The position numbers and the translations under genes are program-made. 64,000 bases of DNA from Rhodanobacter sp. C01 (GTDB lineage: Bacteria > Pseudomonadota > Gammaproteobacteria > Xanthomonadales > Rhodanobacteraceae), in NCBI RefSeq assembly GCF_002001045.1, contig NZ_MUNR01000012.1, positions 496,001-560,000 on the forward strand, given 5' to 3'. The notes beneath the pieces were generated by a model. That model was not told the DNA's origin and ran no database searches. It saw only the letters and a list, made by a program, of their open reading frames with translations. Of the stretch, positions 1 to 7,761 are shown in pieces (the stretch's first letter is position 1; each line of letters starts with the position of its first letter).

Positions 1-411
1 GAGCGTTGCGCGACTAGCAAGCTTCTTCTTGACCATCTCGTCAATGGCCTCGCTCGCATCGCGGTCGCCGGTGGCGATCAAGGTCTTGAACTTCTTGGTG
101 AGCGAATCCTTCCTGTCAGCAGCTTCATTCGCTTTCGTTGCCGCCGACTTCGCGCCACCACGCGCAGCCCCAACCGGGCGAACACGCGAAGCAATCGCAG
201 CCTCTGCAACTTCGCGAAGGTGCTGCCGCGCAGACTCTTTTACTATCGGGTCATTGCCCGTCGCCAGGGCTGCCCACTGCTGGATTAGCTGGATCAGCTC
301 ATCAACCGGGGACACCACCGCATCCTGACCGTCACTCATGCGATAGACACGCGTGATCTGCTGCGCGATGGGCGTGCGCGCTACCTTCTTTGATTTCCGC
401 GCAGCGCTCAT
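1..411 (-). CDS. Hypothetical element-borne protein, 3' end beyond window
   Basis: An open minus-strand frame runs from an ATG at 411 to the window edge without a stop (137 codons). Its start overlaps the integrase stop as ATGA, so the two genes are probably translated together. The protein begins MSAARKSKKVARTP and is rich in Lys, Arg, Ala and Asp, with a predicted helical, charged C-terminal half (DRKDSLTKKFKTL). It has no signal peptide or membrane segment and I recognise no family. Its position directly behind an integrase suggests an accessory or recombination-directionality role, but that is context only. Confidence 0.6.
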   Translation of the reverse strand, partial: MSAARKSKKVARTPIAQQITRVYRMSDGQDAVVSPVDELIQLIQQWAALATGNDPIVKESARQHLREVAEAAIASRVRPVGAARGGAKSAATKANEAADRKDSLTKKFKTLIATGDRDASEAIDEMVKKKLASRATL

Positions 412-1652
412 TTCCCGCCCCCAAGCATCGCCACCGCAGCCGCCAACTTCTGAGGCGCAAGGTGTGCATAGCGCAGCGTCATCGCAATGTCCGCATGGCC
501 CAGCAATTCGCGTACCGTATTCAAGTCCACACCCGCCATCACCAGCTTGCTCGCGAAGTCGTGGCGCAGATCGTGAAAGCGAAAATCGGGAAGCTTCGCT
601 GCTGTCACCAGCCCGTCCCAAGACTTGTTGATATTGCCCAAGCGCTCGCCGCTCGCCCCCGGAAACACCAACCCTTCGCCGCTGCCCTGCTTCTTCCAGC
701 GCTTCAAAACTGCCAGCGCCTCTGTGTTCAAAGGAATGTGCCGCGCTTTCCTCGACTTCGCGTTGCCAACAGTGACCGTGAGCATCTTGCCGGGGATGTT
801 CACACTGCCCCAGTCCAGGCTGAACAACTCACCCCGGCGGAGCCCAGTGTTCAACGCGAGCAGGACTAAGGGCATTAGATGATCGGTATAGCTGGTCGCC
901 GGCCACATCGGACGTCCGTCGCCACCCCGTTCGGCAGACCAAGCATTGCCGCTCATTCGACGCTTGCGGCGCTGTTCCTCGCGCTTTTGTAGCGCTTCAC
1001 GTAGCCGCTTTTCCTCGGCTTTGGTCAAGTAGCGAACTCGACTGTTGTCGGCACCTTTAGCCCGCTTAACAGTGCGCAGCGGATGTTCCGCAACCATCCC
1101 CCAATCAACCGCACGGGACAGTGCTCCACGTATACGGTCTAAGTCCCGGTTCACCGTCGCTGGCATCCTCCCTAACTTCAGCCGCGCTGCCTTGATATCT
1201 TCAACATCGCGCGCACTGACGCCGTTCAAGGGCTTCTGGTACAGCTCGCCGAACGTGGCAGCAATCGCGTCAACCGTCGCCTGCCCCGCCTTTTGATGAG
1301 CCACAGCCCATGGCCCATAGTGGTCGCTGATGAACTCCCCGAAAGTCGTCGGCTTCGCTCCGGGCGGCTTGCGCGCTTCGATCACGGCCAGCGGTGCGCC
1401 GTGCAAGTCCGTCTCTACAAGTAGTCCCTTTGCCTTCACGCGAGCCGATTCGACGGTGACGCCGGGCCACTTGCCGAGCGACTTGTCGGCGTCTGCCTTC
1501 CATCGTACGTACCAAGCCTTCACCCCTGAGGGCTGAACACGGAGGTAGAGTTGCGGAACGACGGCGTCCCACACCCGGTAGGGTTTAGCCTCCGGTTTGG
1601 CCGCCTCAACGATGAGCGGCGACATCTTCTTGAGTAACCGTCTGGCGAGCAC
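408..1652 (-). CDS. Tyrosine recombinase / integrase of an integrated element
   Basis: Phage-type tyrosine integrase, about 414 aa. It would cut and rejoin DNA at att sites. The N-terminal part carries the DUF4102-like arm-binding region (VPQLYLRVQPSGVKAWYVRW). The C-terminal catalytic domain shows the Arg in NTGLRRGELF, the His-Leu-Arg box HDLRHDFAS and the terminal LGHADIAMTLRYAHL with the nucleophilic Tyr. I chose the GTG at 1652 because GGAGG lies 6 nt upstream; an ATG at 1625 (MSPLIVEAAK) and an in-frame start at 1706 are alternatives. It lies about 130 bp from the tRNA-Pro fragment and is transcribed away from it, and its stop overlaps the next gene. The coding region looks intact. Confidence 0.93.
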   Translation of the reverse strand: MLARRLLKKMSPLIVEAAKPEAKPYRVWDAVVPQLYLRVQPSGVKAWYVRWKADADKSLGKWPGVTVESARVKAKGLLVETDLHGAPLAVIEARKPPGAKPTTFGEFISDHYGPWAVAHQKAGQATVDAIAATFGELYQKPLNGVSARDVEDIKAARLKLGRMPATVNRDLDRIRGALSRAVDWGMVAEHPLRTVKRAKGADNSRVRYLTKAEEKRLREALQKREEQRRKRRMSGNAWSAERGGDGRPMWPATSYTDHLMPLVLLALNTGLRRGELFSLDWGSVNIPGKMLTVTVGNAKSRKARHIPLNTEALAVLKRWKKQGSGEGLVFPGASGERLGNINKSWDGLVTAAKLPDFRFHDLRHDFASKLVMAGVDLNTVRELLGHADIAMTLRYAHLAPQKLAAAVAMLGGGK

Positions 1653-1681
1653 TGAAAACCTCCGTAACCGACTCGTAACCG
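1634..1681. repeat. Three direct GTAACCG copies at the integrase start
   Basis: GTAACCG occurs at 1634-1640, 1664-1670 and 1675-1681, all in the same direction, at the start of the integrase gene and just inside the element end. Spaced short direct repeats near an att site are typical of integrase arm-type binding sites. That role is inferred; the repeats themselves are visible. Confidence 0.45.
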
Positions 1682-1779
1682 GAAACCGAAGTATATCGCG
1701 ACGCATCGCGAAGTTTCGCCACTATACTAATCAATCACTTACATCGTAAGTCACTGATCGTAAAGGTCAGAAAATCGCG

Positions 1780-1824
1780 TTCGGGACGTAGAAGTCGCAG
1801 GTTCGAATCCTGTCACCCCGACCA
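1780..1824 (+). other. attachment site: 3' fragment of tRNA-Pro(CGG)
   Basis: The sequence begins at the anticodon loop TTCGGGA (anticodon CGG). It continues through the 3' anticodon stem CGTAG, a variable loop, a complete T-arm (GCAGG, loop TTCGAAT, CCTGT), the acceptor strand CACCCCG, discriminator A and encoded CCA. No D-arm or 5' acceptor strand lies upstream, and the five bases before the loop do not pair properly with CGTAG, so this is not a working tRNA. A tRNA 3' fragment next to an integrase is the classic displaced half of a tRNA used as integration target. The intact tRNA-Pro should lie to the left, outside the window. Confidence 0.85.
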
Positions 1825-1834
1825 AATTCGATGA

Positions 1835-1862
1835 AGAAGCCGGCCTTGCGCCGGCTTTCTTG
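1835..1862 (+). terminator. Hairpin terminator after the tRNA fragment
   Basis: Perfect 8-bp stem AAGCCGGC (1837-1844) and GCCGGCTT (1850-1857) with a 5-nt loop, followed by a T-rich run. It is 12 nt past the encoded CCA and was probably the native tRNA-Pro terminator. It also lies at the 3' end of the converging DUF455 gene. Confidence 0.7.
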
Positions 1863-1871
1863 TTTCCGAAG

Positions 1872-2681
1872 TCAGCTCTCCAGCGCAAGTCCGGCGAGTC
1901 GATCAAGCTCGGCCTCGACAAAACCCGCCTCGAGCCGCGCCGGACGGTTAAACGGCCCGCGCAGGCTGACACCCATGTACTCGCGCAGCAATGCGAAGAA
2001 TGTGTCGACCGGCTCGACCCCGTCGCGCTCGCAGCAGTGCTGGTACCACCGGGTACCGGCGGCGACATGGGCGACTTCCTCGCGCAGGATCACTTCGAGG
2101 ATTGCCGCCGTGGCAGTGTCGCCGAGATGACGTAGTCGTTCGATCATGCCGGGGGTGACATCCAGTCCGCGTGCCTCCAGCACCCGCGGCACCAGCGCCA
2201 TGCGCGCGGTATCGTGCTCAGCGGTTTTCTCGGCCATCGCCCACAGGCCGTCGTGCGCGTCGAAGTCGCCGTAGGCGTGACCGAGTTCGGCCAGTCGGGC
2301 GGACAGCATCGCGAAATGACGTGCCTCGTCGTTGGCGCAACTGGCCCAGTCACGGTAGTACGCCTCCGGCTTGTCGCGGTAGCGGTAGACCGCATCCCAT
2401 GCCAGGTTGATCGCATTGAATTCGATATGCGCGACCGCGTGCACCAGCGCAGCGCGACCTTCCGCACTGCCGAGTTCGCGCTGCGGCACCTGACGCGCGT
2501 TGACCAGTCGCGGCCTCACCGGGCGACCTGGCGCGCCGATTGGCTCGGGTGGTGGCGAGGCGGAGTCGGCACGCAGCGCGCCGGCCAGAAAGGCCTGCCA
2601 GGTTTCATGGGTCAGCTGCAGTTTCTCGGCCGGGTCGGTGGCGTCGAGGCAACGTTTGGCAGCGGCGTGGAGATCGGTCAT
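1872..2681 (-). CDS. DUF455 family ferritin-like protein
   Basis: A 269-aa protein of the DUF455 family, which has a ferritin-like four-helix fold related to MiaE-type tRNA hydroxylases. The metal-binding pattern is visible: HIEFNAINLAWDA and the later NDEARHF provide Glu/His ligands in the first pair of helices, and ILREEVAHVAAG provides the second pair. The start is the ATG at 2681 (MTDLHAAAK); an upstream GTG would add seven residues. No signal peptide, so cytoplasmic. It follows purF on the same strand, separated by a palindromic repeat. The substrate is unknown. Confidence 0.85.
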   Translation of the reverse strand: MTDLHAAAKRCLDATDPAEKLQLTHETWQAFLAGALRADSASPPPEPIGAPGRPVRPRLVNARQVPQRELGSAEGRAALVHAVAHIEFNAINLAWDAVYRYRDKPEAYYRDWASCANDEARHFAMLSARLAELGHAYGDFDAHDGLWAMAEKTAEHDTARMALVPRVLEARGLDVTPGMIERLRHLGDTATAAILEVILREEVAHVAAGTRWYQHCCERDGVEPVDTFFALLREYMGVSLRGPFNRPARLEAGFVEAELDRLAGLALES

Positions 2682-2690
2682 GGCGTTCTC

Positions 2691-2717
2691 GCAGGAGCAC
2701 ACAGAGTGCGCTCCTGC
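2691..2717. repeat. Palindromic REP-like element (GCAGGAGCGCAC family)
   Basis: Inverted repeat with 12-nt arms, GCAGGAGCACAC at 2691-2702 and GTGCGCTCCTGC at 2706-2717 (one mismatch), and a 3-nt loop. It sits between the purF stop and the DUF455 start. The arm closely resembles the GTAGGAGCGCACCCTG arm at 34372, so both probably belong to one genome-wide REP-like family. Confidence 0.65.
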
Positions 2718-2735
2718 ACGTGCAAAGTGGGACGC

Positions 2736-4211
2736 TCAGACCACTCGTCGCGCAGCCTTGGCATCATCCGAGCGCAGCATCTGGATCTGTTCCAGATAAC
2801 GCTGGTCGAGGCCGGTGACGTATTCGCCCGAGAAGCACGAGGTGTCGAACTGCCTCAACTCCTCGTTGCCGTCCTGCACGGCCCAGATAAGGTCCTTGAG
2901 GTCCTGGTAGATCAACCAGTCGGCACCGAGCATCGTCTCCACTTCCTGCTCGGTGTGGCCGGCGGCAACCAGTTCGGAGGCCGACGGCATGTCGATGCCG
3001 TAGACGTTCGGGTAGCGCACGGGAGGCGCGGCGGAGGCGAAATAGACATTCTTCGCGCCGGCATCGCGGGCCATCTGGATGATCTGCTTCGAGGTGGTGC
3101 CGCGCACGATCGAGTCGTCGACCAGCAGCACGTTCTTCTTGCGGAACTCCAGTTCGACCGGATTGAGCTTGCGGCGCACCGATTTCACCCGTTCGCCCTG
3201 CCCCGGCATGATGAAGGTACGGCCGATGTAGCGGTTCTTGACGAAGCCCTCGCGGAACGGCACACCCAGCGCCTCGGCAAGCGCGCTGGCCGCGGTACGC
3301 GCAGTGTCGGGAATCGGGATCACCGCGTCGATGCCATGGTCGGGCCGCTCGCGCAGGATCTTCTCGGCCAGCTTCTCGCCCATGCGCAGGCGCGCCTTGT
3401 ACACCGACACGTCCTCCATCATCGAGTCGGGCCGCGCCAGATAGACGTATTCGAAGATGCACGGCGTGTGTGACGCGCCCTCGGCGCAGCGACGGCTGTG
3501 CAGCTGGCCCTGGTCGGTGATGATCACCGCCTCGCCCGGCATGATGTCGCGGATGCGCTTGAAGCCAAGCACGTCGAACGCTACCGACTCCGAAGCCACT
3601 GCATATTCGCGGCCCTCCGCGGTGACCCGTTCGCCCAGCACCAGCGGACGGATGCCATGCGGATCGCGGAACGCGACCAGGCCGTAGCCGAGCACGAGTG
3701 CCACGCAGGCGTAACCGCCACTGGCGCGTGCATGCACGCCGGCAACCGCCTTGAAGATGTGGTCCGGGGTCAGTTCCATCCGGTCCTGGATCTGCAGCTC
3801 GTGCGCCAGCACGTTGAGCAGCACTTCGGAATCGGACTCGGTGTTGATGTGGCGGCGATCGTCCTCGAACATCTCACGGCGCAACACGTCGGTGTTGACC
3901 AGGTTCCCGTTGTGCGCGAACGCGATGCCGTACGGCGAGTTGACGTAGAACGGCTGCGCCTCGGCCGAGCCTTCCGAGCCAGCCGTGGGATAGCGGCAAT
4001 GGCCGATGCCGATGCGCCCGCGCAGGCCGCTCATCGAAGCCTGGCCGAACACGTCGCGCACCAGTCCGTTGCCCTTGTGCAGGCGCAGTCGCGAACCGTC
4101 TACCGTGGCGATGCCGGCGGCGTCCTGGCCACGGTGCTGCAATACCGTCAGTCCGTCATAAAGCGCCGATGCCACTTCGGTGGTACCGACAATGCCGATG
4201 ATTCCGCACAT
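2736..4211 (-). CDS. purF: Amidophosphoribosyltransferase
   Basis: PurF, 491 aa, catalyses the first committed step of purine synthesis: PRPP plus glutamine gives 5-phosphoribosylamine. The protein starts MCGIIGIVG, so Cys2 becomes the N-terminal glutamine-hydrolysing nucleophile and no propeptide is present, as in the E. coli-type enzyme. The glutaminase domain shows [20 protein letters not shown] and the later AHNGNLVN. The PRPP-binding loop [13 protein letters not shown] is in the C-terminal phosphoribosyltransferase domain. Length is close to the usual 505 aa. It follows cvpA by 15 bp in the conserved folC-SPOR-cvpA-purF cluster. Confidence 0.97.
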   Translation of the reverse strand: MCGIIGIVGTTEVASALYDGLTVLQHRGQDAAGIATVDGSRLRLHKGNGLVRDVFGQASMSGLRGRIGIGHCRYPTAGSEGSAEAQPFYVNSPYGIAFAHNGNLVNTDVLRREMFEDDRRHINTESDSEVLLNVLAHELQIQDRMELTPDHIFKAVAGVHARASGGYACVALVLGYGLVAFRDPHGIRPLVLGERVTAEGREYAVASESVAFDVLGFKRIRDIMPGEAVIITDQGQLHSRRCAEGASHTPCIFEYVYLARPDSMMEDVSVYKARLRMGEKLAEKILRERPDHGIDAVIPIPDTARTAASALAEALGVPFREGFVKNRYIGRTFIMPGQGERVKSVRRKLNPVELEFRKKNVLLVDDSIVRGTTSKQIIQMARDAGAKNVYFASAAPPVRYPNVYGIDMPSASELVAAGHTEQEVETMLGADWLIYQDLKDLIWAVQDGNEELRQFDTSCFSGEYVTGLDQRYLEQIQMLRSDDAKAARRVV

Positions 4212-4226
4212 GGTGTGTTGCCTGCT

Positions 4227-4910
4227 TCAGAAATTCTGAGGATGGGTGGTGGTGCTGCCTGATGTCGCAGGAGAAGCCGGGGGCGCCAATGTCGCAGGTG
4301 GGGGTATCGCAGGTGCAGGCGTCGTGCCCGATATTGGGGCGCGCAGGGAGGCAGGCAAGCTGGACATGTGCTCGAGCACCTCGGAAGAATGAATCTGATC
4401 GAGCACTTTCGACGGGTGAAAGTGCTCGCGCACGCTGGCCGATACGCCGGGGGGCACATTCTGCCCCACCCACGCAGCTGCTTCCTGGAACTGTGGCAGC
4501 AGCACGGATTGCTGCCACCACGGTTCACGCGTCAACGCCGTAAGCCCGACCAGAAAAACCAGCAGGGTCACGATCAATACGCCACGCACGAAGCCGAATA
4601 CCATTCCAAACAGCCGATCGATGCCCGACAGGCCGGCACTCCAGATCAGCCGCCTTACTGCGAAACGCAGGAGTGCCCCGACGATCAGCACGACGACAAA
4701 GCAGATGCCGTAACCGACGCTGTAACGCAGGGTGGGCATCGTGATCGCGTGTTCCAGATGCGCCGACACCACCGGACCCAACGCCCACGCTGCCCAGAAC
4801 GCAACAATCCAGATCACCAGCGACAGCACTTCGGAAATCAATCCGCGGAAAAGCCCGATCAGGACCGACAGGGCCAGTACGCCGAGGATGATGCAATCGG
4901 TCCAGTTCAT
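4227..4910 (-). CDS. cvpA: CvpA family inner-membrane protein
   Basis: A 227-aa CvpA (colicin V production) family protein. It begins MNWTDCIILGVLALSVLIGLFRG, the family's typical first segment, and has four hydrophobic helices within about residues 1-125. The rest is a long Pro/Ala/Thr-rich C-terminal tail, longer than E. coli CvpA (162 aa). It lies 15 bp upstream of purF, as in E. coli where cvpA and purF are cotranscribed. The role is not settled in the family; links to envelope stress and colicin V secretion are known. Confidence 0.92.
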   Translation of the reverse strand: MNWTDCIILGVLALSVLIGLFRGLISEVLSLVIWIVAFWAAWALGPVVSAHLEHAITMPTLRYSVGYGICFVVVLIVGALLRFAVRRLIWSAGLSGIDRLFGMVFGFVRGVLIVTLLVFLVGLTALTREPWWQQSVLLPQFQEAAAWVGQNVPPGVSASVREHFHPSKVLDQIHSSEVLEHMSSLPASLRAPISGTTPAPAIPPPATLAPPASPATSGSTTTHPQNF

Positions 4911-4980
4911 CCGTTCATCAACCTCGTTGGCAGCCTGCTCGTTGACAGCCCGGACCGACCGCCATGGTCACGCGCACCAT

Positions 4981-6021
4981 TCAAGGCACCGATACCACGT
5001 TGCCGTCGGTGCCCAGTTTGGCCTTGATCTGATCGCGCAGGCGCAGCGCATCGGCGCGTTGCGTCTGCGGCCCGGCGCGCACCCGCCACAGTTGCTTGCC
5101 ACCCGACTGCACGGTATCGACGAAGCCATCAAAACCGTTTGTGCGCAGCTTGTCGCGCAACGCATTCGCGTCGGCCTGGTTGCTCATCGCGGCCAGTTGC
5201 ACCGCCCAGCCACCCGCGCGGGCCGTGGCGTGCGAGACGGAGCCCGAGGGGGGCGCTGTGACAGCGTCGTCATGGCTGGCGTCCTGCTGTTCCAGCCGCG
5301 CCGGTACGCCGGGAATCGACTGGGTGATCTTCAGGCGTGCCGCCTCGGCAGCCGCACGTGTCTCGAACGGCCCGGCAAGCACCAGGGTGCGCGACTGGCC
5401 AGCCTGCGTAATGCTGCGACCACTGACCGGATAGCCCAGCGCACGCACGCGATGCTGCAGGCTCGTTGCACCAGCCGCGCTGGCATAGGCGCTGAGGTTC
5501 AAGGTGTAGCTGCCACGCCCGGACGCGGCGGGAGCCGCCGTCTGCGGCTGGGTCGGGACCGGGGTCGATGCAACTGCTGGTTGTGGCTTGGTCATCGGCA
5601 CGCTGGCCGTCGGCCTGTTCTGCGCCGGAATCACCGGCTGGCTCGGGGAGGTACCCGAACCGGTGGTTACCGTAGTCGGCGTGGGCGCCTTGCCAGCCTC
5701 CGGATCGGTCTCCACGTCACGCGGGCGGCTCGAACCGATATTCACCGTGGCCAGCTGGCCCGTCGCACCCGGCGCGACCGCAGCCGACGGTGCTGACGAT
5801 GAAGCGGCTGGTGATGTCGCCACAGCAGCAGGCGTGGCCACAGGTGCACTCGGATTCAGGCTCATGGTCTTGGTCTGCAGGTCGCGATCCGGTGCCGGTG
5901 GAATCGCCAGGCTCACCGCCTGATCACCGCTCGGTGCCGGCGACTTGCCGCTGAAGATCATGGGCAGGAACAACACCGCCAAGGCGATCAGGACAGCAGC
6001 TCCCAACAGACGTGTTTTCAA
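4981..6021 (-). CDS. SPOR-domain protein (DedD-like)
   Basis: 346 aa with one N-terminal membrane anchor (LLGAAVLIALAVLFLPMIF), a long Ala/Pro/Thr-rich periplasmic linker and C-terminal SPOR sequence. Two SPOR-like segments are visible, ATSLQHRVRALGYPV about midway and GGWAVQLAAMSNQADANALRDKL near the end. SPOR domains bind denuded peptidoglycan at division sites. I chose a TTG start at 6021 because GGAG lies 7 nt upstream and the anchor then starts at once; an ATG ten codons earlier has no good ribosome site. Its place between folC and cvpA matches E. coli dedD, although the tandem SPOR-like arrangement is larger. Confidence 0.9.
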   Translation of the reverse strand: MKTRLLGAAVLIALAVLFLPMIFSGKSPAPSGDQAVSLAIPPAPDRDLQTKTMSLNPSAPVATPAAVATSPAASSSAPSAAVAPGATGQLATVNIGSSRPRDVETDPEAGKAPTPTTVTTGSGTSPSQPVIPAQNRPTASVPMTKPQPAVASTPVPTQPQTAAPAASGRGSYTLNLSAYASAAGATSLQHRVRALGYPVSGRSITQAGQSRTLVLAGPFETRAAAEAARLKITQSIPGVPARLEQQDASHDDAVTAPPSGSVSHATARAGGWAVQLAAMSNQADANALRDKLRTNGFDGFVDTVQSGGKQLWRVRAGPQTQRADALRLRDQIKAKLGTDGNVVSVP

Positions 6022-6120
6022 GACTTCACTCCAAAGCGGCAAACATGGCATGTAACGGCGTGATTATACCTGCCCGCGCCGAACGTCACGGCTGGTTCCC
6101 GCTCGATGCCATCAGAACGT

Positions 6121-7416
6121 TCAGCCGGCTGCTTCGGCGATGACTGCACTGGCCACGAAAAACGAACCGAACGCGAGAATGCGCTCGTCCGGCTGGGCCG
6201 CCGCGCGGGCTGCCGCCAGTGCACTCGCGACATCGGCATGAACGTCGAATACGGCCAGCGGCAGGGTCTGTCGAAGTATCCCGGCGAGCGCCCCCGGCGC
6301 CAGCCCGCGTGGGCTGAGATACTCCAGACCGGCCAGATGCCAGTGGTCGATGCGTGAACCGAGCGCGCCGATCACCCCGGACACGTCCTTGTCTGCCAGC
6401 GCGCCATATACCGCATGAACGCGTCCAGCCGGCTGCGTATCCAGCCATTCGGCGAGTGCACGCGCGGCCTGCGGATTGTGTCCCACGTCCACGATCAGGG
6501 CCGGATTGCCGCCAAGCGACTGCAGCCGCGCCTGCACCCGTACTTCGTGCAGGCCGGTGCTGACTGCAGCAAAGACATCCTTCGGCGCGAACGCCACGTC
6601 ATCGGCCCAAAGCGCATGCAGGGCGGCAATCGCCGCGGCTGCATTGGCAAACTGCACCGGCGCGGCCAGCGCAGGCTCGGGCAGTTCCATGGCGCTGCCA
6701 TCGCGATGCAGCCAGCGCCAGCCATCGGCGTGGCGTTCAGCGCGAAAATCGACTCCCGCGCGCTCGATCCGTGCACCGCAGGCAACCAGTGCATCGAGCA
6801 GGCCTGCCGGCGGCGCAAGCTCGCCGACGATGACCGGACGCCCCGCCCGCGCGATGCCGGCCTTCTCGCGGCCGATGCTGTCGCGGTCCGGCCCCAGCCA
6901 GTCCATATGATCCAGATCCACCGTGGTGACGATCGCAATATCGGCGTCGATGATGTTCACCGCATCCAGCCGACCGCCCAGACCCACCTCCAGTACCGCC
7001 ACATCCAGGTCGGCACGGGCGAACAGATCCAGCGCAGCCAGCGTGCCGAATTCGAAATAGGTCAACGCAATGGCATCGTCCCGGGCCGCGCCGCGTGCCG
7101 CCTCGATCCGTTCGAACGAGGCGATCAGCGTAGCGTCATCCGCATTCGCGCCGTTTATGCGTATCCGCTCGTTGTAATCCGTCAGATGCGGCGAGGTGAA
7201 GCTGCCGACCCGCAGGCCCGCCGCCCGCAACATGGCCTCCAGCAGGGCCACGGTGGAGCCTTTGCCATTGGTGCCGCCCACCGTGATCACGCGCCGCGCC
7301 GGCGCTGGCGCACCCATCTGCTGCCAAACCTCGCGCACGCGATCGAGCCCCAGCTCGATGCTGTGCACGTTGACGCGTTCCTGATACGTCAGCCATTCGG
7401 CGAGAGTGCGAGTCAT
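6121..7416 (-). CDS. folC: Bifunctional dihydrofolate / folylpolyglutamate synthase
   Basis: FolC, 431 aa, joins glutamate to dihydropteroate and adds further glutamates to tetrahydrofolates in an ATP-dependent Mur-ligase reaction. The P-loop GGTNGKGS is at residues 47-54. The domain also shows SFTSPHLTDYNERIRING, the conserved EVGLGGRLDAVN and the HNPQAARAL motif of the C-terminal Mur ligase domain. Length fits the family. It heads folC-SPOR-cvpA-purF, as in E. coli accD-folC-dedD-cvpA-purF, but accD is not upstream here; a small membrane-protein gene and a metal ATPase are. Confidence 0.96.
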   Translation of the reverse strand: MTRTLAEWLTYQERVNVHSIELGLDRVREVWQQMGAPAPARRVITVGGTNGKGSTVALLEAMLRAAGLRVGSFTSPHLTDYNERIRINGANADDATLIASFERIEAARGAARDDAIALTYFEFGTLAALDLFARADLDVAVLEVGLGGRLDAVNIIDADIAIVTTVDLDHMDWLGPDRDSIGREKAGIARAGRPVIVGELAPPAGLLDALVACGARIERAGVDFRAERHADGWRWLHRDGSAMELPEPALAAPVQFANAAAAIAALHALWADDVAFAPKDVFAAVSTGLHEVRVQARLQSLGGNPALIVDVGHNPQAARALAEWLDTQPAGRVHAVYGALADKDVSGVIGALGSRIDHWHLAGLEYLSPRGLAPGALAGILRQTLPLAVFDVHADVASALAAARAAAQPDERILAFGSFFVASAVIAEAAG

Positions 7417-7501
7417 TCAGTGGCTTTGTGCTGTGGTTGGAGCGACATCCAGCGGCAACGCGCCGCCACGGACGAACAGGCACAAAGTTTAAAGCATCGC
7501 C

Positions 7502-7666
7502 TCAGCCAAACGGATGGATGCCGCTGTAGTGCAATGCCATGTACATGCCGAACAGGGTCCAGAACATTTTCTTCAGCGCCTTGCCTGCCAGCAGGGCCAC
7601 CAGCAGGCCGAGCAACAGCGGCATGTGCTTTTCCAGCGTGCTGCGGGTGTCGTTGATGACGTTCAT
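7502..7666 (-). CDS. Small membrane protein, 54 aa
   Basis: A short frame (MNVINDTRSTLEKHMPLL) with one or two hydrophobic stretches (LLLGLLVALLAG, then MFWTLFGMYMALHY) and a basic KALKK turn between them. GGGAGAG lies about 7 nt before the ATG at 7666, a good ribosome site. It is in the 345-bp space between the P-type ATPase stop and the folC start, same strand. I do not recognise the family. Hydrophobicity, ribosome site and sense strand support it as real. Confidence 0.6.
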   Translation of the reverse strand: MNVINDTRSTLEKHMPLLLGLLVALLAGKALKKMFWTLFGMYMALHYSGIHPFG

Positions 7667-7761
7667 GTGTGCTCTCCCGCACCCCCATGGTGCAGGAGAA
7701 TGATCGTCCGGAGACAGAACCGGCCACAGGGGCAGCCGTCAATCGTCGCTGGTGACAATCG

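Noticed and set aside
1780-1824. Calling a functional tRNA-Pro here
   Set aside because: No D-arm or 5' acceptor strand is present and the anticodon stem cannot form.
1751-2068. 105-aa minus frame containing VGVTGFEPATSTSRT
   Set aside because: This peptide comes from translating the T-arm of the tRNA fragment in antisense and is a well-known false ORF type.
2214-3473. Long + frame of 419 aa opposite purF and the DUF455 gene
   Set aside because: It lies antisense to two well-supported genes, has Arg/His-rich unstructured sequence and no family match. It is a GC-rich shadow frame.
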